NCBI GenBank assembly: GCA_031292915.1
Contig: JAUMSH010000060.1
Location: 1-7,609 of the forward strand
Length of the DNA: 7,609 bases
Reading direction: 5' to 3'
Origin: Collinsella sp.
Lineage (GTDB): Bacteria; Actinomycetota; Coriobacteriia; Coriobacteriales; Coriobacteriaceae
Position numbers and translations under genes: made by a program. This document shows, in pieces, positions 1 through 6,874 of this stretch. How positions within the stretch are numbered: position 1 is the first letter of the stretch; every line of letters starts with the position of its first letter. The notes beneath the pieces were generated by a model. It had not been told where the DNA came from, made no database searches, and worked only from the letters and a program-made list of their open reading frames with translations.

Positions 1-211
1 CAAGTGCGACCTGTGCGCCTTCGATCCGGACGGCCCGCATTGTGTGGCGGCGTGCCCCACCAAGGCGCTGACCGTCATGGGCGGCGCGGCCGATCGCGAG
101 CTCGACGAGGCCAAGCGCCTGCGCTCGATCGAAAACGGTCCGGCCGTCGACGTTACCGCTGTGGCCCAGGGCCTGTCCGAGAAAGCAGAAGGGAGCGAAA
201 ACAATGGATAG
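1..211 (+). CDS. hyfA: HyfA-like 4Fe-4S ferredoxin subunit, 3' end (partial)
   Basis: This is the C-terminal 69 residues of an iron-sulfur protein; the gene begins upstream of the window and is read with codons starting at base 2. The visible part opens on the cysteine pattern C-x2-C-x8-C-x3-C-P (fragment residues 2, 5, 14, 18), written CDLC...GPHCVAACPTKAL. In the HycB/HyfA/HydN ferredoxin family this is a [4Fe-4S]-binding motif. Together with cysteines lost off the left edge it would hold clusters relaying electrons from a formate dehydrogenase or other donor to the hydrogenase, on the cytoplasmic side. The remaining ~50 residues are a charged, cluster-free tail ending in SENNG. The stop TAG (209-211) lies inside the next gene, an 8-base overlap that suggests translational coupling. 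The family is clear; the symbol rests on the hyfB-G genes downstream. Confidence 0.85.
   Translation, partial: KCDLCAFDPDGPHCVAACPTKALTVMGGAADRELDEAKRLRSIENGPAVDVTAVAQGLSEKAEGSENNG
189..195 (+). promoter_or_regulatory. Ribosome binding site of hyfB, inside hyfA
   Basis: AAGGGAG lies 8 bases before the ATG at 204, within the last codons of hyfA. It supports 204 as the start rather than the second in-frame ATG at 213, which would be 17 bases away. Confidence 0.75.
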
Positions 212-2222
212 CATGACGCTGTTTATCGCATCGCTTGCCGTCTCGTGCATCGGTGCGCTCGCCTCGGTTCTGCTGATCAAGGCCGATAACGCCGCCAAGA
301 CCGCCGGCTGCCTTATCGGCGCCGTCGCCGCGGTGCTTTCGTTCATCGCGGGCCTCGAGGCCGTGCTTGGCGACGTTTCGTCCCTCAACACGGTCTTCTT
401 CTTCCCGTTCGCCCGTCTCGAGCTCTTGCTCAACGGCCTTGCGGGCCTGATCGTGGTCCTCATCTCGATTCTCGCCTTTGCGGGCTTCATCTACGGTCTG
501 TCCTACTTCGACGAGTACCCGGGCAAGGTCGGGCGCGCCGGCTTCTTTATGAACACCTTCGTCGCCTCGATGATGCTCGTCATCACCGCCGACAACGTGT
601 TCTGGTTCCTGGTCGCCTTTGAGCTCATGTCCCTTACGAGCTACTTCCTTGTCGTTATCGAGGAGAACAAGAACTCCATTAGGGGCGGTTGGCTCTACTT
701 CGTCATCGCGCACGTGGGCTTCGTTCTCATCATGGCGAGCTTCCTGCTCATGACCAACGGCGTGGGCGGTTCCTTCAGCTTCAGTGATTTCCGTACGCAT
801 GACTTTGGACCCGCCGTCTCCTCCGCGTGCTTCGTCCTCGCGTTCTTCGGATTTGGCGCGAAGGCCGGTATCATTCCGCTGCACTCCTGGCTGCCCCAGG
901 CGCACCCCGAGGCGCCGTCCAACGTGTCCGCCCTCATGTCCGGCGGCATGATCAAGATCGGCATCCTGGGAATCCTCAAGGTCGGTCTCGACCTGCTCGC
1001 GGGTTCGGGCGTCCAGCTCTGGTGGGGCCTCATGGTCCTGGTCTTCGGATCCATCTCGTCGGTCCTGGGTGTCGTCTACGCCCTCCACGAGCACGACATC
1101 AAGCGCCTGCTTGCCTATCACTCCGTCGAGAACATCGGCATCATCTTGCTCGGTGTCGGCGCGTCCATGACGGCGCACGCCCTGGGCAACGACGTCATCG
1201 CGACGATCGCGCTCATGGCCGCCCTCTACCACACGCTCAACCACGCCATGTTCAAGGGCGAGCTGTTCCTCGGCGCGGGCTCCCTGCTCTATGCCACGGG
1301 TACGCGCAACATGGAGAAAATGGGCGGTCTGTTCCGCCGCATGCCGGTCACGGCCGTCTGCTTCCTCATCGGTGCTCTTGCCATCTCGGCCATCCCGCCG
1401 CTCAACGGCTTCGTTTCCGAGTGGTTCACCTACCAGTCCCTGTTCAACATCTCGACGCTCTCCGACCCGGTCGTCATGGTGTTCGCCGTCGCCTCCGCGG
1501 CCGCCCTCGCCATCACCGGTGCCCTGGCCGTCACGTGCTTCGTGAAGGCCTACGGCGTCTCGTTCGCGAGCAGCCCTCGTTCCCAGGAGGCCGCGAACGC
1601 CAAGGAGTCCCCGGCTCCGATGTTGTTCTCGCAGATGCTCCTCGCGGCCATCTGCGTGGTACTGGGAATCGGCTCCCCGGTCATCGCCCCGGTTCTGGGC
1701 GACGTCGCCCAGAGCGTGCTTGCCGGCTCCGCCGTCACAGCCACCTCGGGCGTGTCTCTCGTGAACGAGATTTCCGGTGCCGCCACCTCCACCCCCGCGA
1801 TCGCCATCGCGCTCGTGGTCCTCACCGGCCTCGCGTTCGCGTTGAGGTCCTGCCTCGGCGCCAAGGCCCCCGCTAAGAAGACCGACCCTTGGGCGTGCGG
1901 CTACGAGCCCAACGAGCACATGCCCGTCGTCGCCACGAGCTTCGCGTCCGACGTCGAACTCTTCATGGGCCCGCTCTACACCCTGCGCGAGGTATGCACC
2001 AAGATCTGCTGGTCCATCGCGCACGTGTTCCAGAAGCTCACCGGTGTCGCCCAGGGCGTCGAGCCCCTGCCCGACCGTTTCCTGGTCGATGCACCGAGCG
2101 AGGGTGCCGACAAGCTGGCCGGCCTCGCCTCCAAGATCGAGGGCGGCAACTACTCCGTATACATCTGCTACATCGTCGCGGCGCTCGTGGTCTTCCTCGT
2201 GCTCGCCGTGGTCATGGTCTAG
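204..2222 (+). CDS. hyfB: Hydrogenase-4 subunit B, antiporter-like membrane protein
   Basis: A 672-residue polytopic membrane protein of the NuoL/NuoM/NuoN (proton_antipo_M) family, the same length I recall for E. coli HyfB and related to HycC. It forms part of the membrane arm of the hydrogenase and is thought to belong to an ion-translocating path. By eye there are roughly 14-16 membrane segments. Key charged residues are present: Glu140 (FELMSLTSYF), Lys220 (GAKAG), His226 in PLHSWLP, Lys251 (GGMIKIG), Lys300 (HDIKRLLAY), Lys351 (NHAMFKGELF) and Glu406 (FVSEWF). Residues 550-672 form a C-terminal extension with DPWACGYEP (561-569), an amphipathic stretch and a last hydrophobic helix (about 650-671). 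The ATG at 204 is supported by AAGGGAG 8 bases upstream. The gene overlaps hyfA by 8 bases; hyfC follows after 17 bases. The reading frame is intact. Confidence 0.95.
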   Translation: MDSMTLFIASLAVSCIGALASVLLIKADNAAKTAGCLIGAVAAVLSFIAGLEAVLGDVSSLNTVFFFPFARLELLLNGLAGLIVVLISILAFAGFIYGLSYFDEYPGKVGRAGFFMNTFVASMMLVITADNVFWFLVAFELMSLTSYFLVVIEENKNSIRGGWLYFVIAHVGFVLIMASFLLMTNGVGGSFSFSDFRTHDFGPAVSSACFVLAFFGFGAKAGIIPLHSWLPQAHPEAPSNVSALMSGGMIKIGILGILKVGLDLLAGSGVQLWWGLMVLVFGSISSVLGVVYALHEHDIKRLLAYHSVENIGIILLGVGASMTAHALGNDVIATIALMAALYHTLNHAMFKGELFLGAGSLLYATGTRNMEKMGGLFRRMPVTAVCFLIGALAISAIPPLNGFVSEWFTYQSLFNISTLSDPVVMVFAVASAAALAITGALAVTCFVKAYGVSFASSPRSQEAANAKESPAPMLFSQMLLAAICVVLGIGSPVIAPVLGDVAQSVLAGSAVTATSGVSLVNEISGAATSTPAIAIALVVLTGLAFALRSCLGAKAPAKKTDPWACGYEPNEHMPVVATSFASDVELFMGPLYTLREVCTKICWSIAHVFQKLTGVAQGVEPLPDRFLVDAPSEGADKLAGLASKIEGGNYSVYICYIVAALVVFLVLAVVMV

Positions 2223-2235
2223 AGAGGGGAGAGGA
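2222..2235 (+). promoter_or_regulatory. Doubled ribosome binding site of hyfC
   Basis: The 17-base hyfB-hyfC gap and the last base of the hyfB stop contain GAGAGG twice (2222-2227 and 2229-2234), spaced 7 bases apart. AGGGGAG (2225-2231) is 8 bases and GAGGA (2231-2235) 4 bases before the ATG at 2240. Either could pair with 16S rRNA. Together they fix the hyfC start. Confidence 0.7.
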
Positions 2236-2239
2236 TATT

Positions 2240-3163
2240 ATGAACATCGTTCTTGCGATGGCGCAGGGCCTCGTGGTCATGCTGGTCGCGCCCTTCTTCT
2301 CCGGCCTCGCCCGTGTGATTCGCGCGAAGATGCACAATCGCCGCGGTCCGTCCATCCTTCAGGATTACCGGGACCTCGCGAAGCTCATGGCGCGTCCCGA
2401 GTCCGTGAGTTCCGACTCGAGCTTCGTGCTGCGCATCATGCCGCCGCTGTTCCTCGCGGTGTCGTTTATGCTCGCCATGGGCCTGCCCATGTTCACGCTC
2501 CAGAGCCCCATGCCCGTCTTTGGTGACGCCATCACCATCATGTACGCGCTCGCGCTGTCCCGCTTCTTCTTCGCGCTGTCCGGCGTGGATTCCTCCAACG
2601 CCTACGCGGGCTTCGGCGGTATCCGCGAGCTCCTCATGAGCGTGCTCATCGAGCCGTCCATGCTCATCGCGCTGTTCACCGTTGCCATCGTGTGCGGCTC
2701 CACGGACATTGCGACCATGGGTCAGCACATCGTTACGGGCAACGTCTCGAGCGTCGTCGCCGTTATCCTCGCCGGCGTCGCCTTCGCGGCCGCCTGTTAC
2801 ATGGAGCTCGGCAAGCTTCCGTTCGATCAGGCCGAAGCCGAGCAGGAGCTCCAGGAGGGCCCGCTCGCCGAGCTCTCCGGCCCGTCCCTGGCCATGATGA
2901 AGCTCGCCATGGGCATGAAGCAGGTCGTGGTCGTCGCTTGGTTCACCTCCATCTTCATCCCCTGGGGAGAGCCCGCGACCATCGGCGTCACCGCTCTCGT
3001 GGGCGCCGTCGTCTTCCTTGTCAAGTGCCTGGTCGATTTCGTCGTCTGCGGCGTGCTCGAGAACTCCGTTTCCCGTTCGCGCTTCAAGGTGCTCGGTAAC
3101 CAGACCTGGGCCGTCGTCGGCATCGCGGTCCTCGCGTTCGTCTTCGTCGTCGTAGGCGTGTAG
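2240..3163 (+). CDS. hyfC: Hydrogenase-4 subunit C, NuoH/HycD-like membrane anchor
   Basis: A 307-residue membrane protein of the NuoH/HycD family, matching the length I recall for E. coli HycD. It anchors the hydrogenase module to the membrane arm and is the likely place where redox chemistry is coupled to ion movement. About eight hydrophobic helices are visible. Family motifs in order: RRGPSILQDYRDLAKL (34-49), GFGGIRE (124-130) followed by IEPS with Glu138, then PFDQAEAEQELQEG (194-207) with Asp196, Glu199, Glu201, Glu203 and Glu206, and Glu274 in LENSVSRSR. The PFD-acidic loop followed by GPLAE and later FIPWG is the HycD/HyfC form rather than the complex I NuoH form. The open frame runs upstream to 1889 inside hyfB, but that part is arginine-rich non-coding-like translation, so ATG 2240 with its Shine-Dalgarno is the start. 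hyfD follows after 16 bases. Confidence 0.95.
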   Translation: MNIVLAMAQGLVVMLVAPFFSGLARVIRAKMHNRRGPSILQDYRDLAKLMARPESVSSDSSFVLRIMPPLFLAVSFMLAMGLPMFTLQSPMPVFGDAITIMYALALSRFFFALSGVDSSNAYAGFGGIRELLMSVLIEPSMLIALFTVAIVCGSTDIATMGQHIVTGNVSSVVAVILAGVAFAAACYMELGKLPFDQAEAEQELQEGPLAELSGPSLAMMKLAMGMKQVVVVAWFTSIFIPWGEPATIGVTALVGAVVFLVKCLVDFVVCGVLENSVSRSRFKVLGNQTWAVVGIAVLAFVFVVVGV

Positions 3164-3176
3164 GGAGAAGGGAGAA
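3163..3176 (+). promoter_or_regulatory. Tandem ribosome binding site of hyfD
   Basis: GGGAGAA occurs twice back to back (3163-3169, 3170-3176), starting on the last base of the hyfC stop. The second copy provides AAGGGAG (3168-3174), 5 bases before the ATG at 3180. Confidence 0.75.
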
Positions 3177-3179
3177 ACT

Positions 3180-4637
3180 ATGTCAATCGAATCGAGCTTG
3201 TCCCTCTTTGCCATGGTGGCGATCGCCGTCCCCATGCTGGGCTCCCTGCTCATCGTCATGCTGCCGCGTCCCTACGCTAAATGGATCTGCGCCTTTGCCG
3301 GCGGCATCGCCACGGTCGCTTCCGTTGGCTTGGCCGCGACGTTTGCCGGAAACGGCATGAACGCGGTCGATGTAACCTGGGCGAGTATGGGCCAGACCTT
3401 GGTCATGGGCTTCATATTCGACCGGATGAGCACGCTGCTCGCACCCGCGTTCGTCGCTATCGGCCTGCTCGTCGTCATCTATTCGTTCCCGTACATGAGC
3501 GATAAGAATAAGGAGCATCCCGACGCGCCCCGTCGTCGCTTCTACGTGTACTTCTCCACGTTCATCGGCGCCATGGCCGGTCTCGCCTACAGCTCCACCA
3601 TCGTCGGCCAGCTCGTTTTCTTCGAGATCACCGGTGTGTGCTCCTGGGGCCTCATCAGCTACTACATGACGCCCACGGCCAAGAAGGCCGGTATGAAGGC
3701 GCTCATCATCACCCATATCGGCGCTCTGGGACTCTACATCGGCGCGGCCTTCCTGTTCGCCGGAACCGGCACGTTCGCGCTGAGCGCGATCTCCCAGCTC
3801 GATTCCGGTATGAAGACCGTCGTGCTGCTGCTCATCCTGTTCGCTGCTTGGGCCAAGTCCGCCCAGTTCCCGCTCTACATGTGGCTGCCCTCCGCAATGG
3901 AGGCCCCCACGCCCGTTTCCGCCTACCTTCATGGCGCGTCCATGGTTAAGGTCGGCGTGTGCGTGTTCGCCCGCGCTCTTGCGAGCGCCGGCGATATCCC
4001 CGAGATCGTCGGTTGGGTCGCCATCATCGACGCCGTCGTGACCATGCTCTTCGGCTTCCTCATGTACCTGCCCCAGAAGGATATGAAGCGCCTGCTCGCC
4101 TTCTCGACGATCGCGCAGCTCGCCTACGTGTTCTTTGGCCTGGGCCTCTCCGTGTTCGGAAGCCAGATGGCGTTTAACGGCGCCGTCGAGCACATCTTCA
4201 ACCACGCGTTCACCAAGACCCTGTTCTTCCTCATCGCTGGCTCTCTCAGCTTCACGCTGGGAACCCGTATGCTGCCCAAGATCCAGGGCCTCATGAAGAA
4301 GTACCCGGTCACGGGCGTGGGCTTTGCGGTCGCCGCGACCGCTATCGCCGGCGTGCCCCCCATGAGCACGTTCTTTTCCAAGTTCCAGATCATTTCCGGT
4401 GGCTTCGCGGTTGGTGCTACCAACACGGTCATCTTTGTCCTCGTGTGCGTCATGGTCGTCGAGACCGTCGCCACCTTCGCATGGTTCCTGCGTTGGATGG
4501 GTAAGGTCCTGCCCGGTGAGCCGAGCGAGACCGTGGCCGCCGGCCAGCCCCTTCCGCGCGCCATGGCGTTCGTGTTCGTCGTCCTCATGATCATGGTCGT
4601 CGTCGCCGGTCCTCTGTCCTCTAGTTGGATGGGTTAG
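3180..4637 (+). CDS. hyfD: Hydrogenase-4 subunit D, antiporter-like membrane protein
   Basis: A 485-residue polytopic protein of the NuoL/MrpA/NuoM antiporter-like family, close to the ~479 residues I recall for E. coli HyfD. It is the second of three such subunits in this membrane arm and distinguishes Hyf from the smaller Hyc (formate hydrogenlyase-1) complex, which has one. Visible residues: Glu149 (FFEITGVCSW), Lys226 (AKSAQFPLYMWLPSAM, 225-240), PTPVSAYLHG with His251, Lys257 (SMVKVG), Lys303 (DMKRLLAFSTIAQLAY), Lys346 (HAFTKTLFF) and Lys401 (FFSKF). The AKSAQ/PTPVSA/STIAQ wording is more like NuoL and MrpA than its neighbours HyfB and HyfF. ATG 3180 sits 5 bases after AAGGGAG; codon 2 is TCA, rare in this region. 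The stop overlaps the ribosome binding site of hyfE. Confidence 0.92.
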   Translation: MSIESSLSLFAMVAIAVPMLGSLLIVMLPRPYAKWICAFAGGIATVASVGLAATFAGNGMNAVDVTWASMGQTLVMGFIFDRMSTLLAPAFVAIGLLVVIYSFPYMSDKNKEHPDAPRRRFYVYFSTFIGAMAGLAYSSTIVGQLVFFEITGVCSWGLISYYMTPTAKKAGMKALIITHIGALGLYIGAAFLFAGTGTFALSAISQLDSGMKTVVLLLILFAAWAKSAQFPLYMWLPSAMEAPTPVSAYLHGASMVKVGVCVFARALASAGDIPEIVGWVAIIDAVVTMLFGFLMYLPQKDMKRLLAFSTIAQLAYVFFGLGLSVFGSQMAFNGAVEHIFNHAFTKTLFFLIAGSLSFTLGTRMLPKIQGLMKKYPVTGVGFAVAATAIAGVPPMSTFFSKFQIISGGFAVGATNTVIFVLVCVMVVETVATFAWFLRWMGKVLPGEPSETVAAGQPLPRAMAFVFVVLMIMVVVAGPLSSSWMG

Positions 4638-4642
4638 GAGGT
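4636..4642 (+). promoter_or_regulatory. Ribosome binding site of hyfE overlapping the hyfD stop
   Basis: AGGAGGT, a near-perfect anti-16S match, shares two bases with the TAG stop of hyfD (4635-4637) and ends 5 bases before the ATG at 4648. A ribosome terminating on hyfD would sit on this site, favouring coupled translation. Confidence 0.8.
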
Positions 4643-4647
4643 AGGAC

Positions 4648-5301
4648 ATGGGTTATTCGTTAGTCAATATCCTGGGCGGTCTTCTGATCGTGACCTCCAC
4701 CATGGTGGTCGTCTCGAAGACCATCCCGTCCGCCATCAAGTGGTACGCGATCCAGTCGGTTGTCCTGGTGGGCGTGCTGCTCACCCTGGGCCTCACCACC
4801 GGTGCCACCGAGCTTCTCATGTGGGCCGCGTCGGCCTTCGTCACCAAGGTGATCCTCGTTCCGTTCATTCTCAACCGTGCCTACAAGAAGATGGGTTCGC
4901 CTGCCGATAGCACGCTGACCTCCTCCATCAAGCCGGCCTGGACCATCATCCTCACCGGTCTGGAGGTGGCCGTCTGCTTCGCGGTGGTCACGCGCCTGAG
5001 CCTGCCCACCGCCGAGGTGGCCACTCCGGCCCTCGCCATCAGCTTCGCGCACTTCTTCGTCGGCCTCACGTGCATCATCTCCCAGCGCAACATCCTCAAG
5101 CAGATCTTCGGGTACTGCCTTATGGAGAACGGTAGCCACGTGACGCTCGCTCTGCTCGCGCCCACGGCCCCCGAGATCATCGAGATCGGCATCGCCACCG
5201 ACGCCATCTTCGCCGTCATCATCATGTCCGCCGTCGTCGTGAGGATTTGGAACGACACCAAGTCGCTCGACTCCCACGACCTGACCGAATTGAAGGGGTA
5301 G
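4648..5301 (+). CDS. hyfE: Hydrogenase-4 subunit E, NuoK-like small membrane protein
   Basis: A 217-residue membrane protein (about 216 in E. coli HyfE as I recall), with six or seven hydrophobic segments by eye. HyfE proteins are distantly NuoK-like and pack between the antiporter-like subunits, contributing charged residues to the path across the membrane arm. The most family-like part is the C-terminal half: QRNILKQIFGYCLMENGSH (146-164), then a helix with Glu177, Glu179 and Asp185 leading into AIFAVIIMSAVVVRIW (186-201). Lys67 in TKVILVPFIL is another membrane-embedded charge. The start at 4648 is fixed by AGGAGGT. Codon 5 is TTA, the only TTA codon I find in the genes of this window. hyfF begins 3 bases after the stop. 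Confidence 0.9.
   Translation: MGYSLVNILGGLLIVTSTMVVVSKTIPSAIKWYAIQSVVLVGVLLTLGLTTGATELLMWAASAFVTKVILVPFILNRAYKKMGSPADSTLTSSIKPAWTIILTGLEVAVCFAVVTRLSLPTAEVATPALAISFAHFFVGLTCIISQRNILKQIFGYCLMENGSHVTLALLAPTAPEIIEIGIATDAIFAVIIMSAVVVRIWNDTKSLDSHDLTELKG
5293..5298 (+). promoter_or_regulatory. Ribosome binding site of hyfF inside hyfE
   Basis: AAGGGG in the final codons of hyfE ends 6 bases before the hyfF ATG at 5305. With only 3 bases between stop and start, hyfF is probably translated by re-initiation or coupling. Confidence 0.65.
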
Positions 5302-5304
5302 GCC

Positions 5305-6870
5305 ATGGATGTTTCAATGCTGACGGTCGCCCTGCTCGCTTGTCCTCTCGTGTTCTCCCTGATTATGGCTGCGCTCCCCAAGACGACGTCCTACAACGTC
5401 TTCGCGGGGCTCAACACCATCTCCGTCGCGGCGACCCTTGTCCTTTCGGTCGTCACCGCGGGAACCATGCTCTCGAGCGGGCAGAATATCGACGCTTTGG
5501 GCCTGTGGCTCCATCTCGATTCGCTCTCGTCGATCTTCGTCCTTCTGGTAGGCATCATCGGGTTCATCACCGGCGTGTACTCCATCTCCTATATCAAGAT
5601 CGATATCGAGGAGAAGACCATGCCGGCCGAGCGCACCAAGCAGTACTACGCGCTGTTCAGCCTGTTCGTCTTCACGATGCTGCTCGCCTGCCTGTCCAAC
5701 AACATCATCCTCACCTGGGCGGCGGTCGAGGCCACTACGCTGTCGACCGTGTTCCTCGTGGGCATCTACAAGAACAAGCAGGCGCTCGAGGCGTCTTGGA
5801 AGTACGCGATGGTCTGCACCGCCGGTGTGGCCTTCGGCCTGTTCGGCACGCTGCTCATCTACGCGAACGCCGCCGATATCATGCCCAACGCGCATGAGGC
5901 CGCCTTCCTCACCTCCATCATGCCCTACGCCGACCAGTTCGACCCGATGCTCGTGCGCCTCGCGTTCGCGTTCATCGTCATCGGCTTCGGCACCAAGGCG
6001 GGCCTGTTCCCCATGCACACCTGGCTGCCCGACGCGCACTCCCAGGCTCCGAGCCCGGTCTCCGCGCTGCTCTCGGGCGTGCTGCTCAAGTGCGCCATGC
6101 TGGTGATCATCCGCTTCTACTCCCTGTCCATCATCACGGTGGGCGACACCTATCCGCGAACGCTCCTGCTCATCCTGGGCACGCTGTCCATCCTGGTGGC
6201 TGCCCTGTGCATCTTTAAGCAGGACGATATCAAGCGCCGCTTCGCGTACTCCTCCGTCGACAACGTCGGCGTGGTCGCGCTGTGCCTGGGTATCGGTGGC
6301 CCGCTCGGTATCGCCGCCTGCCTGCTGCACTGCATCTTCCACGGCTTCACGAAGGCGCTCGCCTTCTGCATGGCCGGTAACATCCAGCACATCTACCACA
6401 CCCGCGACCTGAACAAGATCAAGGGCGTCGTCGAGATCGCTCCCGTCACGGCAGCGCTCACCATCATCGCCCTGCTCGCGCTCGCCGCCTTCCCGCCGTT
6501 CGCCCTGTTCATCTCCGAGTTCCTCACCTTCGTGGCCGGCGTTCAGTCCGGTCCCATCTGGGTGGTCGTGCTCGTGGCCATCGGCCTCACCGGCGTGTAC
6601 TTCGCCCTTACCGGCATCGCGCTCAAGTCCATCTTCGGCAAGGCGCCCGAGGGCATGAAGCGCCACGAGGTGCCCGCCCTCATGATCATCCCCGAGATCG
6701 CCCTCGCGATCGTGGTCATGTGGTTCGGTATCGCCACCCCGGTCGCCATCACGAACGGCGTCGAGGATGCAACGTCCGTCGTTTTGAACCAGAGCGTCGA
6801 AGAGCTCCACGAGGCCCCTCTCTACCGCATGGTGTTCAGTTCCCAGACCAAGACAAGTGAGGTGAATTAG
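5305..6870 (+). CDS. hyfF: Hydrogenase-4 subunit F, antiporter-like membrane protein
   Basis: A 521-residue polytopic antiporter-like subunit (526 in E. coli HyfF as I recall), the third in the arm. Visible residues: Glu142 (AAVEATTLSTVFLVG), Lys231 (GFGTKAGLFP), His238, WLPDAHSQAPSPVSALLSG (240-258), Lys262 (LLKCAM), Lys310 (DDIKRRFAYSSVDNVG), Lys350 (HGFTKALAFCMAG) and Glu405 (LFISEFLTF). The WLPDAHSQAP wording recalls NuoM, and the protein resembles HyfB more than HyfD around the conserved core. It is about 90 residues shorter than NuoL as I recall it, so a full NuoL-type lateral helix does not fit; the C-terminus is a short hydrophilic tail (about 484-521). Start 5305 follows AAGGGG; codon 4 is TCA. 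hyfG starts 4 bases after the stop. Confidence 0.93.
   Translation: MDVSMLTVALLACPLVFSLIMAALPKTTSYNVFAGLNTISVAATLVLSVVTAGTMLSSGQNIDALGLWLHLDSLSSIFVLLVGIIGFITGVYSISYIKIDIEEKTMPAERTKQYYALFSLFVFTMLLACLSNNIILTWAAVEATTLSTVFLVGIYKNKQALEASWKYAMVCTAGVAFGLFGTLLIYANAADIMPNAHEAAFLTSIMPYADQFDPMLVRLAFAFIVIGFGTKAGLFPMHTWLPDAHSQAPSPVSALLSGVLLKCAMLVIIRFYSLSIITVGDTYPRTLLLILGTLSILVAALCIFKQDDIKRRFAYSSVDNVGVVALCLGIGGPLGIAACLLHCIFHGFTKALAFCMAGNIQHIYHTRDLNKIKGVVEIAPVTAALTIIALLALAAFPPFALFISEFLTFVAGVQSGPIWVVVLVAIGLTGVYFALTGIALKSIFGKAPEGMKRHEVPALMIIPEIALAIVVMWFGIATPVAITNGVEDATSVVLNQSVEELHEAPLYRMVFSSQTKTSEVN
6859..6865 (+). promoter_or_regulatory. Ribosome binding site of hyfG
   Basis: GAGGTGA in the last codons of hyfF ends 9 bases before the ATG at 6875. 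It supports this start for hyfG. Confidence 0.65.
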
Positions 6871-6874
6871 CACC

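Noticed and set aside
4..216. Open frame of 70 codons at the left edge
   Set aside because: It is out of frame with the ferredoxin cysteine motif read from base 2 and gives an arginine-rich product without a known motif.
827..1876. Overlapping plus-strand frame of 349 codons inside hyfB
   Set aside because: Arginine-rich shadow frame caused by GC-rich third positions; no motif or ribosome binding site. The same holds for 5247-5897 and 2692-3099.
1889..2239. Upstream in-frame extension of hyfC
   Set aside because: It lies wholly within hyfB in another frame, translates to arginine/histidine-rich sequence, and would put a non-membrane tail of more than 110 residues on a 307-residue family.
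204..6870. Reading the operon as complex I (nuo) or an Mrp antiporter
   Set aside because: The HycD-type HyfC, the HyfE subunit, the C/D fused HyfG with SDEPGHF, and the A-G order fit hydrogenase-4. Nuo has separate or differently arranged H/I/J/K/L/M/N genes, and Mrp has no NuoC/D protein.
6871..6874. Possible terminator or promoter between the membrane genes and hyfG
   Set aside because: The gap is 4 bases, with no room for a hairpin or promoter; none of the other gaps (3-17 bases) holds an inverted repeat with a T run.
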